Assembly (NCBI RefSeq): GCF_018139485.1
Contig: NZ_JAGSNF010000020.1
Coordinates: 62,001-126,000, forward strand
Length of the DNA stretch: 64,000 bases
Source of the DNA: Phycicoccus avicenniae
GTDB lineage: Bacteria > Actinomycetota > Actinomycetes > Actinomycetales > Dermatophilaceae
Direction: 5' to 3'
The position numbers and the translations under genes are program-made. This document shows, piece after piece, positions 34,618 to 44,927 of the stretch (the stretch's first letter is position 1; every line of letters starts with the position of its first letter). Under the pieces are notes generated by a model, which saw only the letters and a list, made by a program, of their open reading frames with translations, did no database searches and was not told the origin of the DNA.

Positions 34618-36165
34618 GTGCTGTCACCCCGGCCGACCTCGCCGCGTCGCACTCCGCTCCGGGAGGTCGCGACGCTGCTGGGGGCACCCCTCCCGCAGGA
34701 CGACGTCGAGCTCACCGGGGTGACCCTGGACTCCCGCGCCGTCCGCCCCGGCGACCTCTACGCGGCGCTCCCCGGGGCCAACGCCCACGGCGCCGACTTC
34801 GCCGCCGCCGCGGCCTCCGCGGGGGCCCGGGCGCTGCTCACCGACGCCGACGGCGCCGCGCGCGCCGAGACCGCGGGGGTCGACCTGCCGGTCGTCGTCG
34901 TCGAGCGCCCGCGGGGCGTCCTCGGCGAGGTCGCCGCCCGTGTCTACGGCACCGACGAGCGGCCGGTCCGGCTGGTCGGCATCACCGGGACGAACGGCAA
35001 GACGACGACCGCGTACCTCCTGCACTCGGCCCTCGCCGCCCTCGGGGTCGACGCCGGCCTCATCGGGACGGTCGAGACCCGGATCGGCGACGAGCGCGTC
35101 GGCAGCGTCCGCACGACCCCGGAGGCCCCCGAGCTGCACGCCCTGCTCGCCGTCATGGCCGAGCGCGGCATCGGCACGTGCGTCATGGAGGTCTCCAGCC
35201 ACGCCCTGGCCCAGCACCGGGTCGACGGGGCGGTCTACGACGTCGCGCTCTTCACCAACCTCAGCCAGGACCACCTCGACTTCCACGCCGGGATGGAGGA
35301 CTACTTCGCCGCGAAGGCCTCGCTGTTCACCCCGGCCCGCTCCGAGCGCGCCGTCGTCTGCGTCGACGACACGTGGGGCGTGCGCCTCGCCGACACCGCG
35401 ACCGTCCCGGTCGAGACCCTCGGCTCGACCCCGGACCACCCCGCCGACTGGACGCTCGCGCCGGACGCCTCGGACCCGGCGGCCTTCGTCCTGAGCGGCC
35501 CCGACGGGGTCGACCTCGCGCTGCGCTCCCGGCTGCCGGGCGACTTCAACCGCACGAACACCGCGATGGCCGCCGCCGCCCTCGTCGCCCTCGGGGTCGA
35601 CCCGGCCGACGCCGGGCGGGCCGTCCTCGCCGACCCGCACGTCCCGGGCCGGATGGAGACGGTGACCCTCGGCGACGGGGCGGACCACCCGCTCACCGTC
35701 GTCGACTACGCCCACACCCCCGACGCCATCCGGGCCGCCCTCGACGCCCTGCGCCCGGGCACCGAGGGCCGCCTCGTCGTCGTCACCGGCGCCGGGGGCG
35801 ACCGGGACCGGGACAAGCGCCACGGCATGGGCGTCGCTGCCGCCCTCGGCGCCGACCTCGTCGTCGTCACCGACGACAACCCGCGCACCGAGGACCCCGC
35901 CGCGATCCGGGAGGCCGTGCTCGCCGGCGTCGAGGAGGTCCGCGCCGGCGGCCGCGACGTCGAGGTCGTCGTCGTCGGCGACCGCCGCGCCGCGATCCGC
36001 GAGGCCGTCGCCGCCGTGTGGGCCGAGGGCCCCGCCGCGACGGTCGCCGTCGTCGGCAAGGGTCACGAGACCGGTCAGGACGTCGGGGGAGAGGTGCACC
36101 CGTTCGACGACCGCGACGAGCTGCGCGCCGCCCTGCGCGCCGTCGCCGAGGAGGCCGCCCGATGA
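34618..36165 (+). CDS. murE: UDP-MurNAc-L-Ala-D-Glu:meso-DAP ligase
   Basis: 515-residue Mur ligase that adds the third residue of the stem peptide. ATP-binding [15 protein letters not shown], the VMEVSSHAL motif, NLSQDHLDFHAGMEDYFAAK with the carbamylated Lys region, VVDYAHTPDAIRAAL, and DNPRTEDP are all visible; the DNPR motif is the meso-diaminopimelate type, in contrast to Lys-adding enzymes. GTG 34618 is chosen because a TAGGGT box precedes it; a GTG at 34579 would overlap ftsI by 29 bases. Overlaps murF by ATGA. Confidence 0.95.
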   Translation: MLSPRPTSPRRTPLREVATLLGAPLPQDDVELTGVTLDSRAVRPGDLYAALPGANAHGADFAAAAASAGARALLTDADGAARAETAGVDLPVVVVERPRGVLGEVAARVYGTDERPVRLVGITGTNGKTTTAYLLHSALAALGVDAGLIGTVETRIGDERVGSVRTTPEAPELHALLAVMAERGIGTCVMEVSSHALAQHRVDGAVYDVALFTNLSQDHLDFHAGMEDYFAAKASLFTPARSERAVVCVDDTWGVRLADTATVPVETLGSTPDHPADWTLAPDASDPAAFVLSGPDGVDLALRSRLPGDFNRTNTAMAAAALVALGVDPADAGRAVLADPHVPGRMETVTLGDGADHPLTVVDYAHTPDAIRAALDALRPGTEGRLVVVTGAGGDRDRDKRHGMGVAAALGADLVVVTDDNPRTEDPAAIREAVLAGVEEVRAGGRDVEVVVVGDRRAAIREAVAAVWAEGPAATVAVVGKGHETGQDVGGEVHPFDDRDELRAALRAVAEEAAR

Positions 36166-37574
36166 TCCCGATCCCGCTCGTCGAGCTCACCGTCGTCGTC
36201 GGTGGCGGGCTCACCGGCATCACCGAGGAGGACGCGGCCGGGCTCGTCGTCGCCGGGCCCGTCGTCACCGACTCCCGCGAGGCGGGCCCCGACGGCCTGT
36301 TCGTCGCCCGGGTCGGCGAGCACGCCGACGGCCACGACCACGCCGCCGAGGCGGTGGCCGCGGGCTGCGTCGCGGCCCTGACGACCCGTCCCGTGCCGGA
36401 CGTGCCCTGCGTCGTCGTCGAGGACACCCAGGAGGCGTTCGCGACGCTCGCCCGCGCCGTCGTCGACCGCTCACCCGACCTCGCCGTCGTCGGGGTCACC
36501 GGCAGCTCGGGGAAGACGAGCGTCAAGGACCTGCTCGGCACCGTGCTCTCCCACGCGGGGCCGACGGTCTCGCCGGTCGGGTCCTACAACTCCGAGGTCG
36601 GCGTCCCGCTCACGGTCTGCCGGGTCGAGGCCGACACCCGCTTCCTCGTCGTCGAGATGGGCGCCCGGGGCGTCGGGCACATCGAGTACCTCACGACGAT
36701 GGCGCCGCCGCGGGTCGGTGTCGTCCTCAACGTCGGCACCGCCCACGTCGGGGAGTTCGGCTCCCGCGACGCGATCGCCCGGGCCAAGTCCGAGCTGCCG
36801 GCGGCCCTGCCCGAGGACGGGCTCGCCGTCCTCAACGCCGACGACCCGCGGGTGCGGGCGATGGCCGACGTCACGGCGGCCCGCGTCGTCCTCGTCGGCG
36901 AGGCGGACGACGCCGACGTGCGCGCCACGGACGTCGCCCTCGACGCCGCGGGACGCGCCACGTTCACCCTGCACGCCGGGGGACGGCAGGCCCGGGTGAC
37001 GCTCGGCCTCGTCGGGCGGCACCACGTCGGCAACGCGCTGTCGGTGGCCGCCGTCGCCCTCGAGCTCGGCATGTCCCTCGACGACGTCGCCGCCGCCCTC
37101 GAGGCCGCCCGGCCGGTGAGCCGCTGGCGGATGGAGGTCACCGAGCGCCCGGACGGCGTCACCGTCGTCAACGACGCCTACAACGCCAACCCCGAGTCGA
37201 TGCACGCCGCGCTCACCGCGCTCGCGGGGATGGGGGAGGACCGGCGCACCTGGGCGGTCCTCGGCACGATGCTCGAGCTCGGCGACGAGTCGGCCGCCCT
37301 GCACGCCGGGGTGGGCCGGGACGCCGTCGACCTCGGGGTCGACGAGCTCGTCGTCGTCGGCGACGCCGCCCGGCCGCTCGCCGACGGCGCGGAGCAGGCC
37401 CTGGCCGGTGGGGCGGCGACGCGGGTGCGCTCCGTCGCCGACGCCGACGAGGCCGAGGCGCTGCTGCGCGCGGAGCTGCGGGCGGGTGACGTGGCCCTCT
37501 TCAAGTCCAGCCGCGACGCGGGGCTACGGTGGCTGGGAGACCGCCTGGCCGAGACCCCGGAGGACCTCACGTGA
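36162..37574 (+). CDS. murF: UDP-MurNAc-tripeptide--D-Ala-D-Ala ligase
   Basis: 470-residue Mur ligase completing the pentapeptide. The N-terminal MurF-specific [19 protein letters not shown] block, P-loop [55 protein letters not shown] and [17 protein letters not shown] are characteristic and complete. It begins in the ATGA overlap with murE and ends in a GTGA overlap with mraY, so these genes are translationally coupled. Confidence 0.95.
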   Translation: MIPIPLVELTVVVGGGLTGITEEDAAGLVVAGPVVTDSREAGPDGLFVARVGEHADGHDHAAEAVAAGCVAALTTRPVPDVPCVVVEDTQEAFATLARAVVDRSPDLAVVGVTGSSGKTSVKDLLGTVLSHAGPTVSPVGSYNSEVGVPLTVCRVEADTRFLVVEMGARGVGHIEYLTTMAPPRVGVVLNVGTAHVGEFGSRDAIARAKSELPAALPEDGLAVLNADDPRVRAMADVTAARVVLVGEADDADVRATDVALDAAGRATFTLHAGGRQARVTLGLVGRHHVGNALSVAAVALELGMSLDDVAAALEAARPVSRWRMEVTERPDGVTVVNDAYNANPESMHAALTALAGMGEDRRTWAVLGTMLELGDESAALHAGVGRDAVDLGVDELVVVGDAARPLADGAEQALAGGAATRVRSVADADEAEALLRAELRAGDVALFKSSRDAGLRWLGDRLAETPEDLT

Positions 37575-38653
37575 AGGCCGTGCTCATCGCCGCCGTCGTG
37601 TCGCTCGTCCTCTCCCTCTTCGGCACCCCGGCCTTCATCAAGCTGCTCGTCAAGCGCGGCTACGGGCAGTTCATCCGCGACGACGGCCCCACCTCGCACC
37701 ACACCAAGCGCGGCACGCCGACGATGGGCGGGGCGGTCATCGTCCTCAGCTCGCTGCTCGCCTACGGCGTCGCCCACGTCTTCACCGGCCAGCTGCCGTC
37801 GGTGAGCGGGGTCCTCGTCCTCTTCCTCATGGCCGGGATGGGGCTCGTCGGGTTCCTCGACGACTACATCAAGATCAGCAAGCAACGCAGCCTCGGCCTG
37901 CGCTCACGCCAGAAGCTCGCCGGGCAGACCTTCGTCGCCGTCGTCTTCGCCGTCGCGGCGCTCCAGTTCCCCAACGAGGCCTTCCGCACCCCGGCGTCGA
38001 CGGCGGTCTCCTTCGTGCGGGACACCCCCGTCGACCTCGCCTTCCTCGGACCGGTCGTCGGGATCGTCCTGTTCGTGGTCTGGGCGAACCTCATCGTCGC
38101 GGGGACCTCGAACGGGGTGAACCTCACCGACGGCCTCGACGGTCTCGCGACCGGCGCGTCCGTCATGGTCTTCGCGGCCTACGTCCTCATCGGCATCTGG
38201 CAGTTCAACCAGAACTGCCAGTGGAACCCGGGGACGAACTGCTACGAGGTCCGCGACCCGCACGACCTCGCGATCGTCGCCGCCGCGGGGATGGGGGCCT
38301 GCTTCGGGTTCCTGTGGTGGAACGCCTCGCCGGCGAAGATCTTCATGGGCGACACCGGCTCGCTCGCGCTCGGCGGCGCCGTCGCCGGGCTCGCGATCCT
38401 CACCCGCACCGAGCTGCTCGTCGTCATCCTCGGTGGCCTCTTCGTGACGATCACCCTCTCGGTCATCATCCAGGTGCTGTCCTTCAAGACGACGGGCAAG
38501 CGGGTGTTCCGGATGGCCCCGCTCCAGCACCACTTCGAGCTGCTCGGCTGGCAGGAGGTCACGATCGTCATCCGGTTCTGGATCATCGCCGGCCTCTTCG
38601 TCGCCCTCGGCCTCGGCCTCTTCTACGCCGAGTGGGTCGTGGGCGCGGTATGA
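37571..38653 (+). CDS. mraY: Phospho-MurNAc-pentapeptide transferase
   Basis: 360-residue polytopic membrane enzyme (about ten helices) that transfers phospho-MurNAc-pentapeptide to undecaprenyl phosphate to form lipid I. Motifs: [17 protein letters not shown], the Asp-rich [21 protein letters not shown], and [12 protein letters not shown], with the three catalytic-site Asp present, and the [11 protein letters not shown] loop. Start GTG in the murF overlap, stop in the murD overlap. Confidence 0.95.
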   Translation: MKAVLIAAVVSLVLSLFGTPAFIKLLVKRGYGQFIRDDGPTSHHTKRGTPTMGGAVIVLSSLLAYGVAHVFTGQLPSVSGVLVLFLMAGMGLVGFLDDYIKISKQRSLGLRSRQKLAGQTFVAVVFAVAALQFPNEAFRTPASTAVSFVRDTPVDLAFLGPVVGIVLFVVWANLIVAGTSNGVNLTDGLDGLATGASVMVFAAYVLIGIWQFNQNCQWNPGTNCYEVRDPHDLAIVAAAGMGACFGFLWWNASPAKIFMGDTGSLALGGAVAGLAILTRTELLVVILGGLFVTITLSVIIQVLSFKTTGKRVFRMAPLQHHFELLGWQEVTIVIRFWIIAGLFVALGLGLFYAEWVVGAV

Positions 38654-40152
38654 CCGACGGCACCACCCACGCGACCACCCGCACCGACGGGCTCACCCAC
38701 CGGGACGCGGACTGGGCCGGCCTGCGCACCCTCGTCGCCGGTCTCGGCGTCAGCGGGTTCGCCGCCGCCGACGCCCTCCTCGACCGCGGGGCCGAGGTCG
38801 TCGTCGTCGACGCCCGCGAGCCCGCCGAGGGCAGCCGGATGGCCGAGCACGCCCACATCCTCGGCATCCTCGGCGCCACCCTGCGCTTCGGCGACGACGC
38901 CGTGGCCGCGCTGCCCGAGGAGCCGGTCGACCTCGTCGTCACCTCGCCGGGCTGGCGGCCGGACCAGCCCCTGCTCGCCGCCGCGGCGCGTGCCGGCGTC
39001 CCCGTCTGGGGCGAGGTCGAGCTCGCGTGGCGGCTGCGCCCGCAGGCCGGCGCCGCCCCGTGGCTCTGCGTCACCGGGACGAACGGCAAGACGACGACCG
39101 TGCAGCTGCTGACGGCGATGCTCCGCGCCGCCGGGCTGCGCGCCCGGAGCGTCGGCAACGTCGGCACCCCGGCGCTCGAGGCCGTCATGGACCCCGAGCC
39201 GTACGACGTCCTCGCCGTCGAGCTGTCGAGCTTCCAGCTGCACTGGTCCTCCTCGCTCGCCCCCCGGGCCTCCGCGTGCCTCAACATCGCCCCGGACCAC
39301 GTCGACTGGCACGGCTCGCTCGAGGAGTACGCGCGGGCCAAGGGCCGGGTCTACGAGAACACCGAGGTGGCCTGCGTCTACAACGTCGACGACCGGGCCA
39401 CGATGCGCCTCGTCGAGGACGCCGACGTCCAGGAGGGCTGCCGCGCCGTCGGCTTCGGGCTCGGCAGCCCAGGCCTGTCCGAGGTCGGTCTCGTCGAGGA
39501 CGTCCTCGCGGACCGGGCCTTCGTCGAGGAGCGGACGACCTCGGCCGCCGAGCTCGGCACGCTCGCCGACCTGCGGGCCGGCGACGACGCCCCGCCCCCG
39601 CCGCCGCACCTGGTCGCCAACGCCCTCGCCGCCGCGGCCCTCGCCCGGGCCCACGGCGTCCCTCCGGCCGCGGTCCGGCAGGGGATGCGCGACTTCGTCC
39701 CCGAGCCGCACCGCATCGCCGACCTCGGCGTCGTGCGGGGCGTGCGCTGGGTCGACGACTCCAAGGCGACGAACCCGCACGCCGCCGCCGCGAGCCTCGC
39801 GGCGTACGAGCACGTCGTGTGGGTCGCCGGCGGGCTGCTCAAGGGCGCCGACGTCGACGACCTCGTCGCCGGCGCCGCCGCCCGGCTGCGCGCCGTCGTC
39901 CTGCTCGGCCGGGACCGGGGGCGCATCGCCGACGCGCTCGCGCGACACGCGCCGGATGTCCCCGTCGTCGACGTCGGCCGCACCGACACTGGTGCCATGG
40001 ACACGGTGGTGGAGCGCGCCCTCGAGGTCGCCCGGCAGGGCGACGTCGTCCTGCTCGCGCCCGCCGCCGCGTCGATGGACATGTTCACCGACTACGGTGC
40101 GCGCGGCGACGCCTTCTCCTCGGCGGTGCGGCGGCTCGACCCGCAGGGGTAG
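38650..40152 (+). CDS. murD: UDP-MurNAc-L-alanine--D-glutamate ligase
   Basis: 500-residue Mur ligase that adds D-Glu. The N-terminal Rossmann-like segment ([30 protein letters not shown]), the P-loop [46 protein letters not shown] and [17 protein letters not shown] are visible. It has an unusual 25-residue polar N-terminal extension ([15 protein letters not shown]). Overlaps mraY by ATGA; ftsW follows after three bases. Confidence 0.95.
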   Translation: MTDGTTHATTRTDGLTHRDADWAGLRTLVAGLGVSGFAAADALLDRGAEVVVVDAREPAEGSRMAEHAHILGILGATLRFGDDAVAALPEEPVDLVVTSPGWRPDQPLLAAAARAGVPVWGEVELAWRLRPQAGAAPWLCVTGTNGKTTTVQLLTAMLRAAGLRARSVGNVGTPALEAVMDPEPYDVLAVELSSFQLHWSSSLAPRASACLNIAPDHVDWHGSLEEYARAKGRVYENTEVACVYNVDDRATMRLVEDADVQEGCRAVGFGLGSPGLSEVGLVEDVLADRAFVEERTTSAAELGTLADLRAGDDAPPPPPHLVANALAAAALARAHGVPPAAVRQGMRDFVPEPHRIADLGVVRGVRWVDDSKATNPHAAAASLAAYEHVVWVAGGLLKGADVDDLVAGAAARLRAVVLLGRDRGRIADALARHAPDVPVVDVGRTDTGAMDTVVERALEVARQGDVVLLAPAAASMDMFTDYGARGDAFSSAVRRLDPQG

Positions 40153-40155
40153 CCG

Positions 40156-41406
40156 GTGAGCAGTGCCACCGCACCGGTGCGCGACTCCGGTGCGGCCAGG
40201 ACGCGCGGCTGGGCCGCCCGGCTCGACTCGCCGGTGGCCTCGTACTACCTGCTGCTGTCGCTCACCGCCGCGCTCGTCGTCTTCGGCCTCATCATGGTGC
40301 TCTCCGCGAGCGCCGTCGTCTCGCTCGACCGGTCGGGCTCGGCCTACGCGATCTTCGGCACCCAGGCGGTGTACGCGGCCATCGGCGCGCTCGCCCTGTT
40401 CGTCGCGTCCCGGATCCCGGTCCGCGGCTGGAAGCGGCTCGCGCTGCCCGTCCTCGCCGTCGGCGTCGTCCTCCAGATGCTCGTGTTCTCCCCGCTCGGC
40501 GGGGAGTTCCAGGGCAACCGCAACTGGATCTCGGTCGGGCCCGTGACGATCCAGCCGTCCGAGGCGATCAAGGTCGGGCTCGCGCTCGCCGGCGGGGCCA
40601 TCCTCTCCCGCAAGCGGCGGCACATCGCCTCCTTCGGGCACGTCCTCGTGCCCTACCTCGTCCCGGTCGCCGCCCTCGCCATCGGGGCCGTCGTCCTCGG
40701 CCACGACCTCGGGACGGTGATGATCCTCGGGGCCGTCGTCGCGGGGGTGCTGTTCGCCGCCGGGGTGCCGCTGCGCTGGTTCGCCGTCGCCGCCGTCCCC
40801 TTCGCCGCGATGGCCGTCGCCTTCATCCTCACGAGCTCGAACCGGCTCGGCCGCTTCGACGTGTGGCTCGGCCGGGACACCGACCCCTTCGGCCCCGCGC
40901 GCCAGCCCATCCACGGCCGGTACGCCCTCGCCGACGGCGGCTGGTGGGGGGTCGGCCTCGGCCAGAGCCGCGAGAAGTGGGGCCTGCTCTCCGAGCCGCA
41001 CAACGACTTCATCTTCGCGATCATCGGCGAGGAGCTCGGGCTGCCCGGCTCCATCGCGATCCTCCTGCTCTTCGCCGGGATCGCCCTCGCCTGCTACCGC
41101 ATCGTGTCCCGGTCCGACGACTTCTTCGTCCGGGTCGTCACCGCCGGCGTCATGACGTGGATCGTCGCCCAGGCGGCCATCAACATCGGCGCCGTCATCG
41201 GCCTGCTGCCGGTCATCGGCGTCCCGCTGCCGCTCGTCTCCTCGGGCGGGTCCTCGCTCATCACGACGATGGGCGCCCTCGGCGTCCTCCTCGCCTTCGC
41301 CCGCGCCGAGCCCGGCTGCGCGGAGGCCCTGCGGGCCCGGCCGTCCTCGCTGCGTCGGTCGATGGCGGTCGTCCAGGGCGCGGTGCGTCGCGGGGGCACC
41401 CGGTGA
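40156..41406 (+). CDS. ftsW: Lipid II polymerase FtsW (SEDS)
   Basis: 416-residue SEDS glycosyltransferase with about ten transmembrane helices, polymerising lipid II at the septum as partner of FtsI. Seen: GLIMVLSASAVVS, NRNWISVGPVTIQPSEAIKVGLAL, GHDLGTVMILGAV, the ALADGGWWGVGLGQSREKWGLLSEPHNDFIFAIIGEELG block with the catalytic Asp of the fourth extracellular loop region, and PLPLVSSGGSSLI. Cytosolic Arg-rich C-terminus. GTG start three bases after murD; stop overlaps murG. Confidence 0.95.
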   Translation: MSSATAPVRDSGAARTRGWAARLDSPVASYYLLLSLTAALVVFGLIMVLSASAVVSLDRSGSAYAIFGTQAVYAAIGALALFVASRIPVRGWKRLALPVLAVGVVLQMLVFSPLGGEFQGNRNWISVGPVTIQPSEAIKVGLALAGGAILSRKRRHIASFGHVLVPYLVPVAALAIGAVVLGHDLGTVMILGAVVAGVLFAAGVPLRWFAVAAVPFAAMAVAFILTSSNRLGRFDVWLGRDTDPFGPARQPIHGRYALADGGWWGVGLGQSREKWGLLSEPHNDFIFAIIGEELGLPGSIAILLLFAGIALACYRIVSRSDDFFVRVVTAGVMTWIVAQAAINIGAVIGLLPVIGVPLPLVSSGGSSLITTMGALGVLLAFARAEPGCAEALRARPSSLRRSMAVVQGAVRRGGTR

Positions 41407-42494
41407 GCGCCGGCCCCCGCTCGGTCCTGCTCGCCGGCGGCGGCACCGCCGGCCACGTCTCGCCGCTGCTGGCCCTCGCCGACTGCCTCGTCCGCCGCGA
41501 CGCGGACGTCGCCGTCGCCGCGCTCGGCACCGCGGCCGGCCTCGAGGCCCGGCTCGTGCCCGCCCGGGGCTACCCGCTCCACGAGGTCCCGCGGGTGCCG
41601 TTCCCGCGGCGCCCGAACGCCGCCCTCGTCCGGCTGCCGAAGGCCCTGCGCAGCGCCGTCGCGGCGGCCGAGCGGGCCATCGACGCGACGGGTGCCGAGG
41701 TCGTCGTCGGCTTCGGTGGCTTCGTCGCCGCCCCCGCCTACCTCGCGGCCCGGCGCCGCGGCCTGCCGGTCGTCGTCCACGAGCAGAACGCCCGTCCGGG
41801 GCTCGCCAACCGGCTGGGCGCCCGGGGTGCCGCCGCCGTCGGCGTCACCTTCCCGGGCACCCCGCTGCGGGGGGCGACGCTCACCGGCATGCCGATCCGC
41901 CAGGAGATCGCCGGCCTCGACCGGACGGCGCTGCGGGCGCAGGCCCGGGAGCACTTCGGGCTCGCCGACGCCCCGACCGTCCTCGTCACCGGTGGCTCCC
42001 TCGGGGCCGCCCGGCTCAACGGCGCCTTCGAGACCGCGGGCGCGGCGCTGTCCGCCGCCGGCGTCCAGGTCCTCCACGTCACCGGCACCGGAAAGTCCGT
42101 CGACCCGGGGACCACGACCGGCGCGGCCTACCGCGTCGTCGAGTACTGCGACCGGATGGACCTCGCCTACGCCGCCGCCGACCTCGTCGTGGCCCGGGCC
42201 GGGGCGAACACCGTCTGCGAGCTCACCGCCGTCGGGCTGCCGGCGGTCTACGTCCCGCTGCCGATCGGCAACGGGGAGCAGCGGCTCAACGCGGCGACCG
42301 CCGTCGGCGCCGGGGGCGGGCTGCTCGTCGACGACGCGGACGTCGACCCGGCCTGGGTCGAGGCGAGCGTCCTGCCGCTGGCCCGCGACGCCGAGCGGCT
42401 CGCCGCGATGAGCGAGGCCGCCGCGAGCGTCGGCGAGCGCGACGGGGACGAGAAGCTCGCTGACCTCGTCCACCGGGCCGCCGGGGCGGGCTGA
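41403..42494 (+). CDS. murG: Lipid II synthase MurG (GlcNAc transferase)
   Basis: 363-residue membrane-associated glycosyltransferase that adds GlcNAc to lipid I. GT28 signatures: LLAGGGTAGHVSPLLALA (first G loop), GFGGFVAAPAYLAA, VHEQNARPGLANR, TGGSLGAARLN (third G loop), and the C-terminal ARAGANTVCELTAVGLPAVYVPLPIGNGEQRLNA UDP-GlcNAc site. Complete, with GTGA coupling to ftsW and two bases to murC. Confidence 0.95.
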   Translation: MSAGPRSVLLAGGGTAGHVSPLLALADCLVRRDADVAVAALGTAAGLEARLVPARGYPLHEVPRVPFPRRPNAALVRLPKALRSAVAAAERAIDATGAEVVVGFGGFVAAPAYLAARRRGLPVVVHEQNARPGLANRLGARGAAAVGVTFPGTPLRGATLTGMPIRQEIAGLDRTALRAQAREHFGLADAPTVLVTGGSLGAARLNGAFETAGAALSAAGVQVLHVTGTGKSVDPGTTTGAAYRVVEYCDRMDLAYAAADLVVARAGANTVCELTAVGLPAVYVPLPIGNGEQRLNAATAVGAGGGLLVDDADVDPAWVEASVLPLARDAERLAAMSEAAASVGERDGDEKLADLVHRAAGAG

Positions 42495-42496
42495 CC

Positions 42497-43954
42497 GTGG
42501 GCGTCACCAACCCGCGCTTCGACCTCGCGGCGCCGGTCCCGGCGTGGGACCGCCTCGGCGCCGTGCACCTGCTCGCGATCGGCGGCGCCGGCATGTCCGC
42601 CGTCGCGCGGCTGCTCCTCTCCCGGGGTGTCACCGTGAGCGGCTCCGACGCCGCCGACGGACCGGTCCTCGAGGCGCTGCGGCAGGCGGGCGCCACCGTC
42701 CACGTCGGCCACGACCCGGCGCACCTCGGCAGCGCCGACACCGTCGTCGTCTCCTCCGCGATCCGCGAGGACAACCCCGAGCTCGCCGCGGCCCGCGCCG
42801 CCGGGCTGCTCGTCCTGCACCGCGCGCAGGCGCTGGCCGCCCTCACCGCCGGGCGCCGCGGCGTCGCCGTCGCCGGCGCCAACGGCAAGACGACGACGAC
42901 GGCGATGCTCACGGTCGCCCTCGCCGCGGCCGGCGCCGACCCGTCCTTCGCGTGCGGCGGCGAGATCCCGCAGCTCGGCACGAACGCCGCCGTCGGGGAC
43001 GGTCCGGCCTTCGTCGTCGAGGCCGACGAGAGCGACGGCACCTTCGTCGTCTACCGCCCGGAGATCGGCGTCGTCACGACGGTGCAGCCGGACCACCTCG
43101 ACTTCTACGGCACCGCCGAGGCCGTCACCGACGCCTACCGCGAGTTCGCCGCGACGATCGCCGACGGCGGGCTGCTCGTCGCGAGCGCCGACGACCCGGG
43201 GGCCCGCTCGCTCGCCGAGCAGGAGCGGGCCCGGGGCCGCCGGGTCGTCACCTTCGGCCGTGCCGAGGACGCCGACCTCGTCGTCGTCTCGACCGCCGAG
43301 GAGGGCCTCGCGACGCGCACCGTGCTGCGGGACCGGGGCGTCCCGCGCACCCTCGACCTGGCCGTCCCCGGGGACCACAACGTCGCGAACGCCTGCGCCG
43401 CCCACCTCGTCGCCGTCGAGGGGCTCGGCCTCGACCCGGAGGCGGTGCTCGCCGGGCTCGCGGGCTTCACCGGGGTGCGCCGCCGGTTCGAGGTGCGCGG
43501 CGAGGTGGACGGGGTCACCGTCGTCGACGACTACGCCCACAACCCGGCGAAGGTCGCGGCCGTCGTCGCCGCCGCGGCCGGGGTCGTCCGCCGGGCGGGG
43601 ACCGGCCGGGTGCTCGTCGTCTTCCAGCCGCACCTCTACAGCCGCACCCGGGACTTCGCCGAGGCCTTCGCCCGCGCCCTCGCCCCGGCGGACCTCGTGC
43701 TCGTCCTCGACGTCTTCGGCGCCCGGGAGGACCCGGTCCCCGGCGTCGGGCCCGACCTCGTCGCGACCCCGCTCGCCGGGCTCGCGGGGGAGCGGACCGT
43801 CGTGAGCGGCCCGTCGCGCGAGGACGCCGTCGACCGGCTCGTCGCCGCGGCCGGCCCGGGCGACCTCGTGCTCACCGTCGGGGCCGGGGACGTGACCCGC
43901 CTCGGGCCGCCGATCCTCGAGGGGCTGCGCGCCCGGACGGGAGCGACGCCGTGA
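42497..43954 (+). CDS. murC: UDP-N-acetylmuramate--L-alanine ligase
   Basis: 485-residue Mur ligase that adds L-Ala, first step of stem-peptide synthesis. The N-terminal HLLAIGGAGMSAVARLLLSRGVTVSGSD segment, P-loop AVAGANGKTTTTAML, FVVEADESDGTFV, VTTVQPDHLDFYGTAEA and VVDDYAHNPAKVAAVV are all MurC-typical. GTG start; TGA overlaps the ftsQ GTG. Confidence 0.95.
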   Translation: MGVTNPRFDLAAPVPAWDRLGAVHLLAIGGAGMSAVARLLLSRGVTVSGSDAADGPVLEALRQAGATVHVGHDPAHLGSADTVVVSSAIREDNPELAAARAAGLLVLHRAQALAALTAGRRGVAVAGANGKTTTTAMLTVALAAAGADPSFACGGEIPQLGTNAAVGDGPAFVVEADESDGTFVVYRPEIGVVTTVQPDHLDFYGTAEAVTDAYREFAATIADGGLLVASADDPGARSLAEQERARGRRVVTFGRAEDADLVVVSTAEEGLATRTVLRDRGVPRTLDLAVPGDHNVANACAAHLVAVEGLGLDPEAVLAGLAGFTGVRRRFEVRGEVDGVTVVDDYAHNPAKVAAVVAAAAGVVRRAGTGRVLVVFQPHLYSRTRDFAEAFARALAPADLVLVLDVFGAREDPVPGVGPDLVATPLAGLAGERTVVSGPSREDAVDRLVAAAGPGDLVLTVGAGDVTRLGPPILEGLRARTGATP

Positions 43955-44700
43955 GCCCCACCGCGACCCGCGCTTCGGGTGTCTCGGCGACGTCCGCCTC
44001 GCGCTTCCGGGACCGGGCCCTGGCCCGCCGCCGGCGGCCGTGGCTGCGGGCCCTCGGCGCGGTCCTCACGACCGCCCTGCTCGCGGGCGCGGGCTGGGTC
44101 GTGGGCTGGACCGACGTGCTCGGCGTCCACGACGTGCGGGTCTCGGGGGTGTCCGGGGCCGAGCGCGAGGCGGTCCGCGAGCTCGTCACCGTCCCGGAAG
44201 GCACCCCCCTCGTCCGGGTCGACCCGGCGGCGGTCGAGTCCGACGTGCGCGAGCGCGTCACCGTGGCCGAGGTGTCGGTCCGGCGCTCGTGGCCACGTGC
44301 CCTGTCCGTCGAGGTCGTCCCGCGGACCGCGGCCATCGTCGTGAAGAACCCTCGAGGTCGACTTCAGGTCGTGGACGCGACCGGGGTCGCCTTCGGCACC
44401 GTCCGGAAGGCACCGGAGGGGGTGCCCGTCGTCACGGCGACCGGTTCGGCGGCGATGACCCCCGAGGCGCTCACCACCGCTCTGACGCTGCTGCGCGAGC
44501 TGCCCGAGGACCTCGCCGGGTCGGTCTCCGCGGTCACGGTGAGCAGCGCCAACCTCGCGACCTTCACCCTTCAGGACCGCAAGGTCGTCTGGGGCGGCGC
44601 GGACGAGCCGCGGCTGAAGATCCGGGTGCTCCGCTCGCTCCTCACGACGAAGGCGTCGACGATCGACGTGAGCGCCCCGATGACCCCGGTGACGCGCTGA
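43951..44700 (+). CDS. ftsQ: Cell division protein FtsQ (DivIB)
   Basis: 249-residue bitopic membrane protein: a basic cytosolic start (DRALARRRRPW), a transmembrane helix (about residues 33-52), then the POTRA domain (VHDVRVSGVSGAEREAVRELV... [40 protein letters not shown]) and a FtsQ beta domain (residues 125-240). Recruits FtsL and downstream division proteins. It closes the tight part of the cluster; 227 bp then separate it from ftsZ. Confidence 0.93.
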   Translation: MSPTATRASGVSATSASRFRDRALARRRRPWLRALGAVLTTALLAGAGWVVGWTDVLGVHDVRVSGVSGAEREAVRELVTVPEGTPLVRVDPAAVESDVRERVTVAEVSVRRSWPRALSVEVVPRTAAIVVKNPRGRLQVVDATGVAFGTVRKAPEGVPVVTATGSAAMTPEALTTALTLLRELPEDLAGSVSAVTVSSANLATFTLQDRKVVWGGADEPRLKIRVLRSLLTTKASTIDVSAPMTPVTR

Positions 44701-44863
44701 CACCCGTGGGACTCACGTGACGGACGGGGCGGTTGGGATCGGGCCCTCCCGCCGTGGCAGGATTTCGCCCACGGGATGTCGCGACACGCCCTGCGCGTGA
44801 TGTGCGTCAGCCGGGGCGCGGACGTAGCGTCGTCCCCATCGACACCGTGACCGAACTGTAACC

Positions 44864-44880
44864 CTCGACCTCAGGTCGAG
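44864..44880 (+). promoter_or_regulatory. 17-bp palindrome in the ftsZ leader
   Basis: CTCGACCT (44864-44871), one central C, and AGGTCGAG (44873-44880) make a perfect 8+8 inverted repeat 48 bases before the ftsZ start. TAGCGT (44825-44830) is the best -10, so the palindrome would lie in the transcribed leader or act as a downstream operator. I know of no named factor for it. Confidence 0.45.
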
Positions 44881-44927
44881 ACTCGGCGCACCACCGGTCG
44901 CCGTGACCTCCAAGGAAGGCCCCTGCC

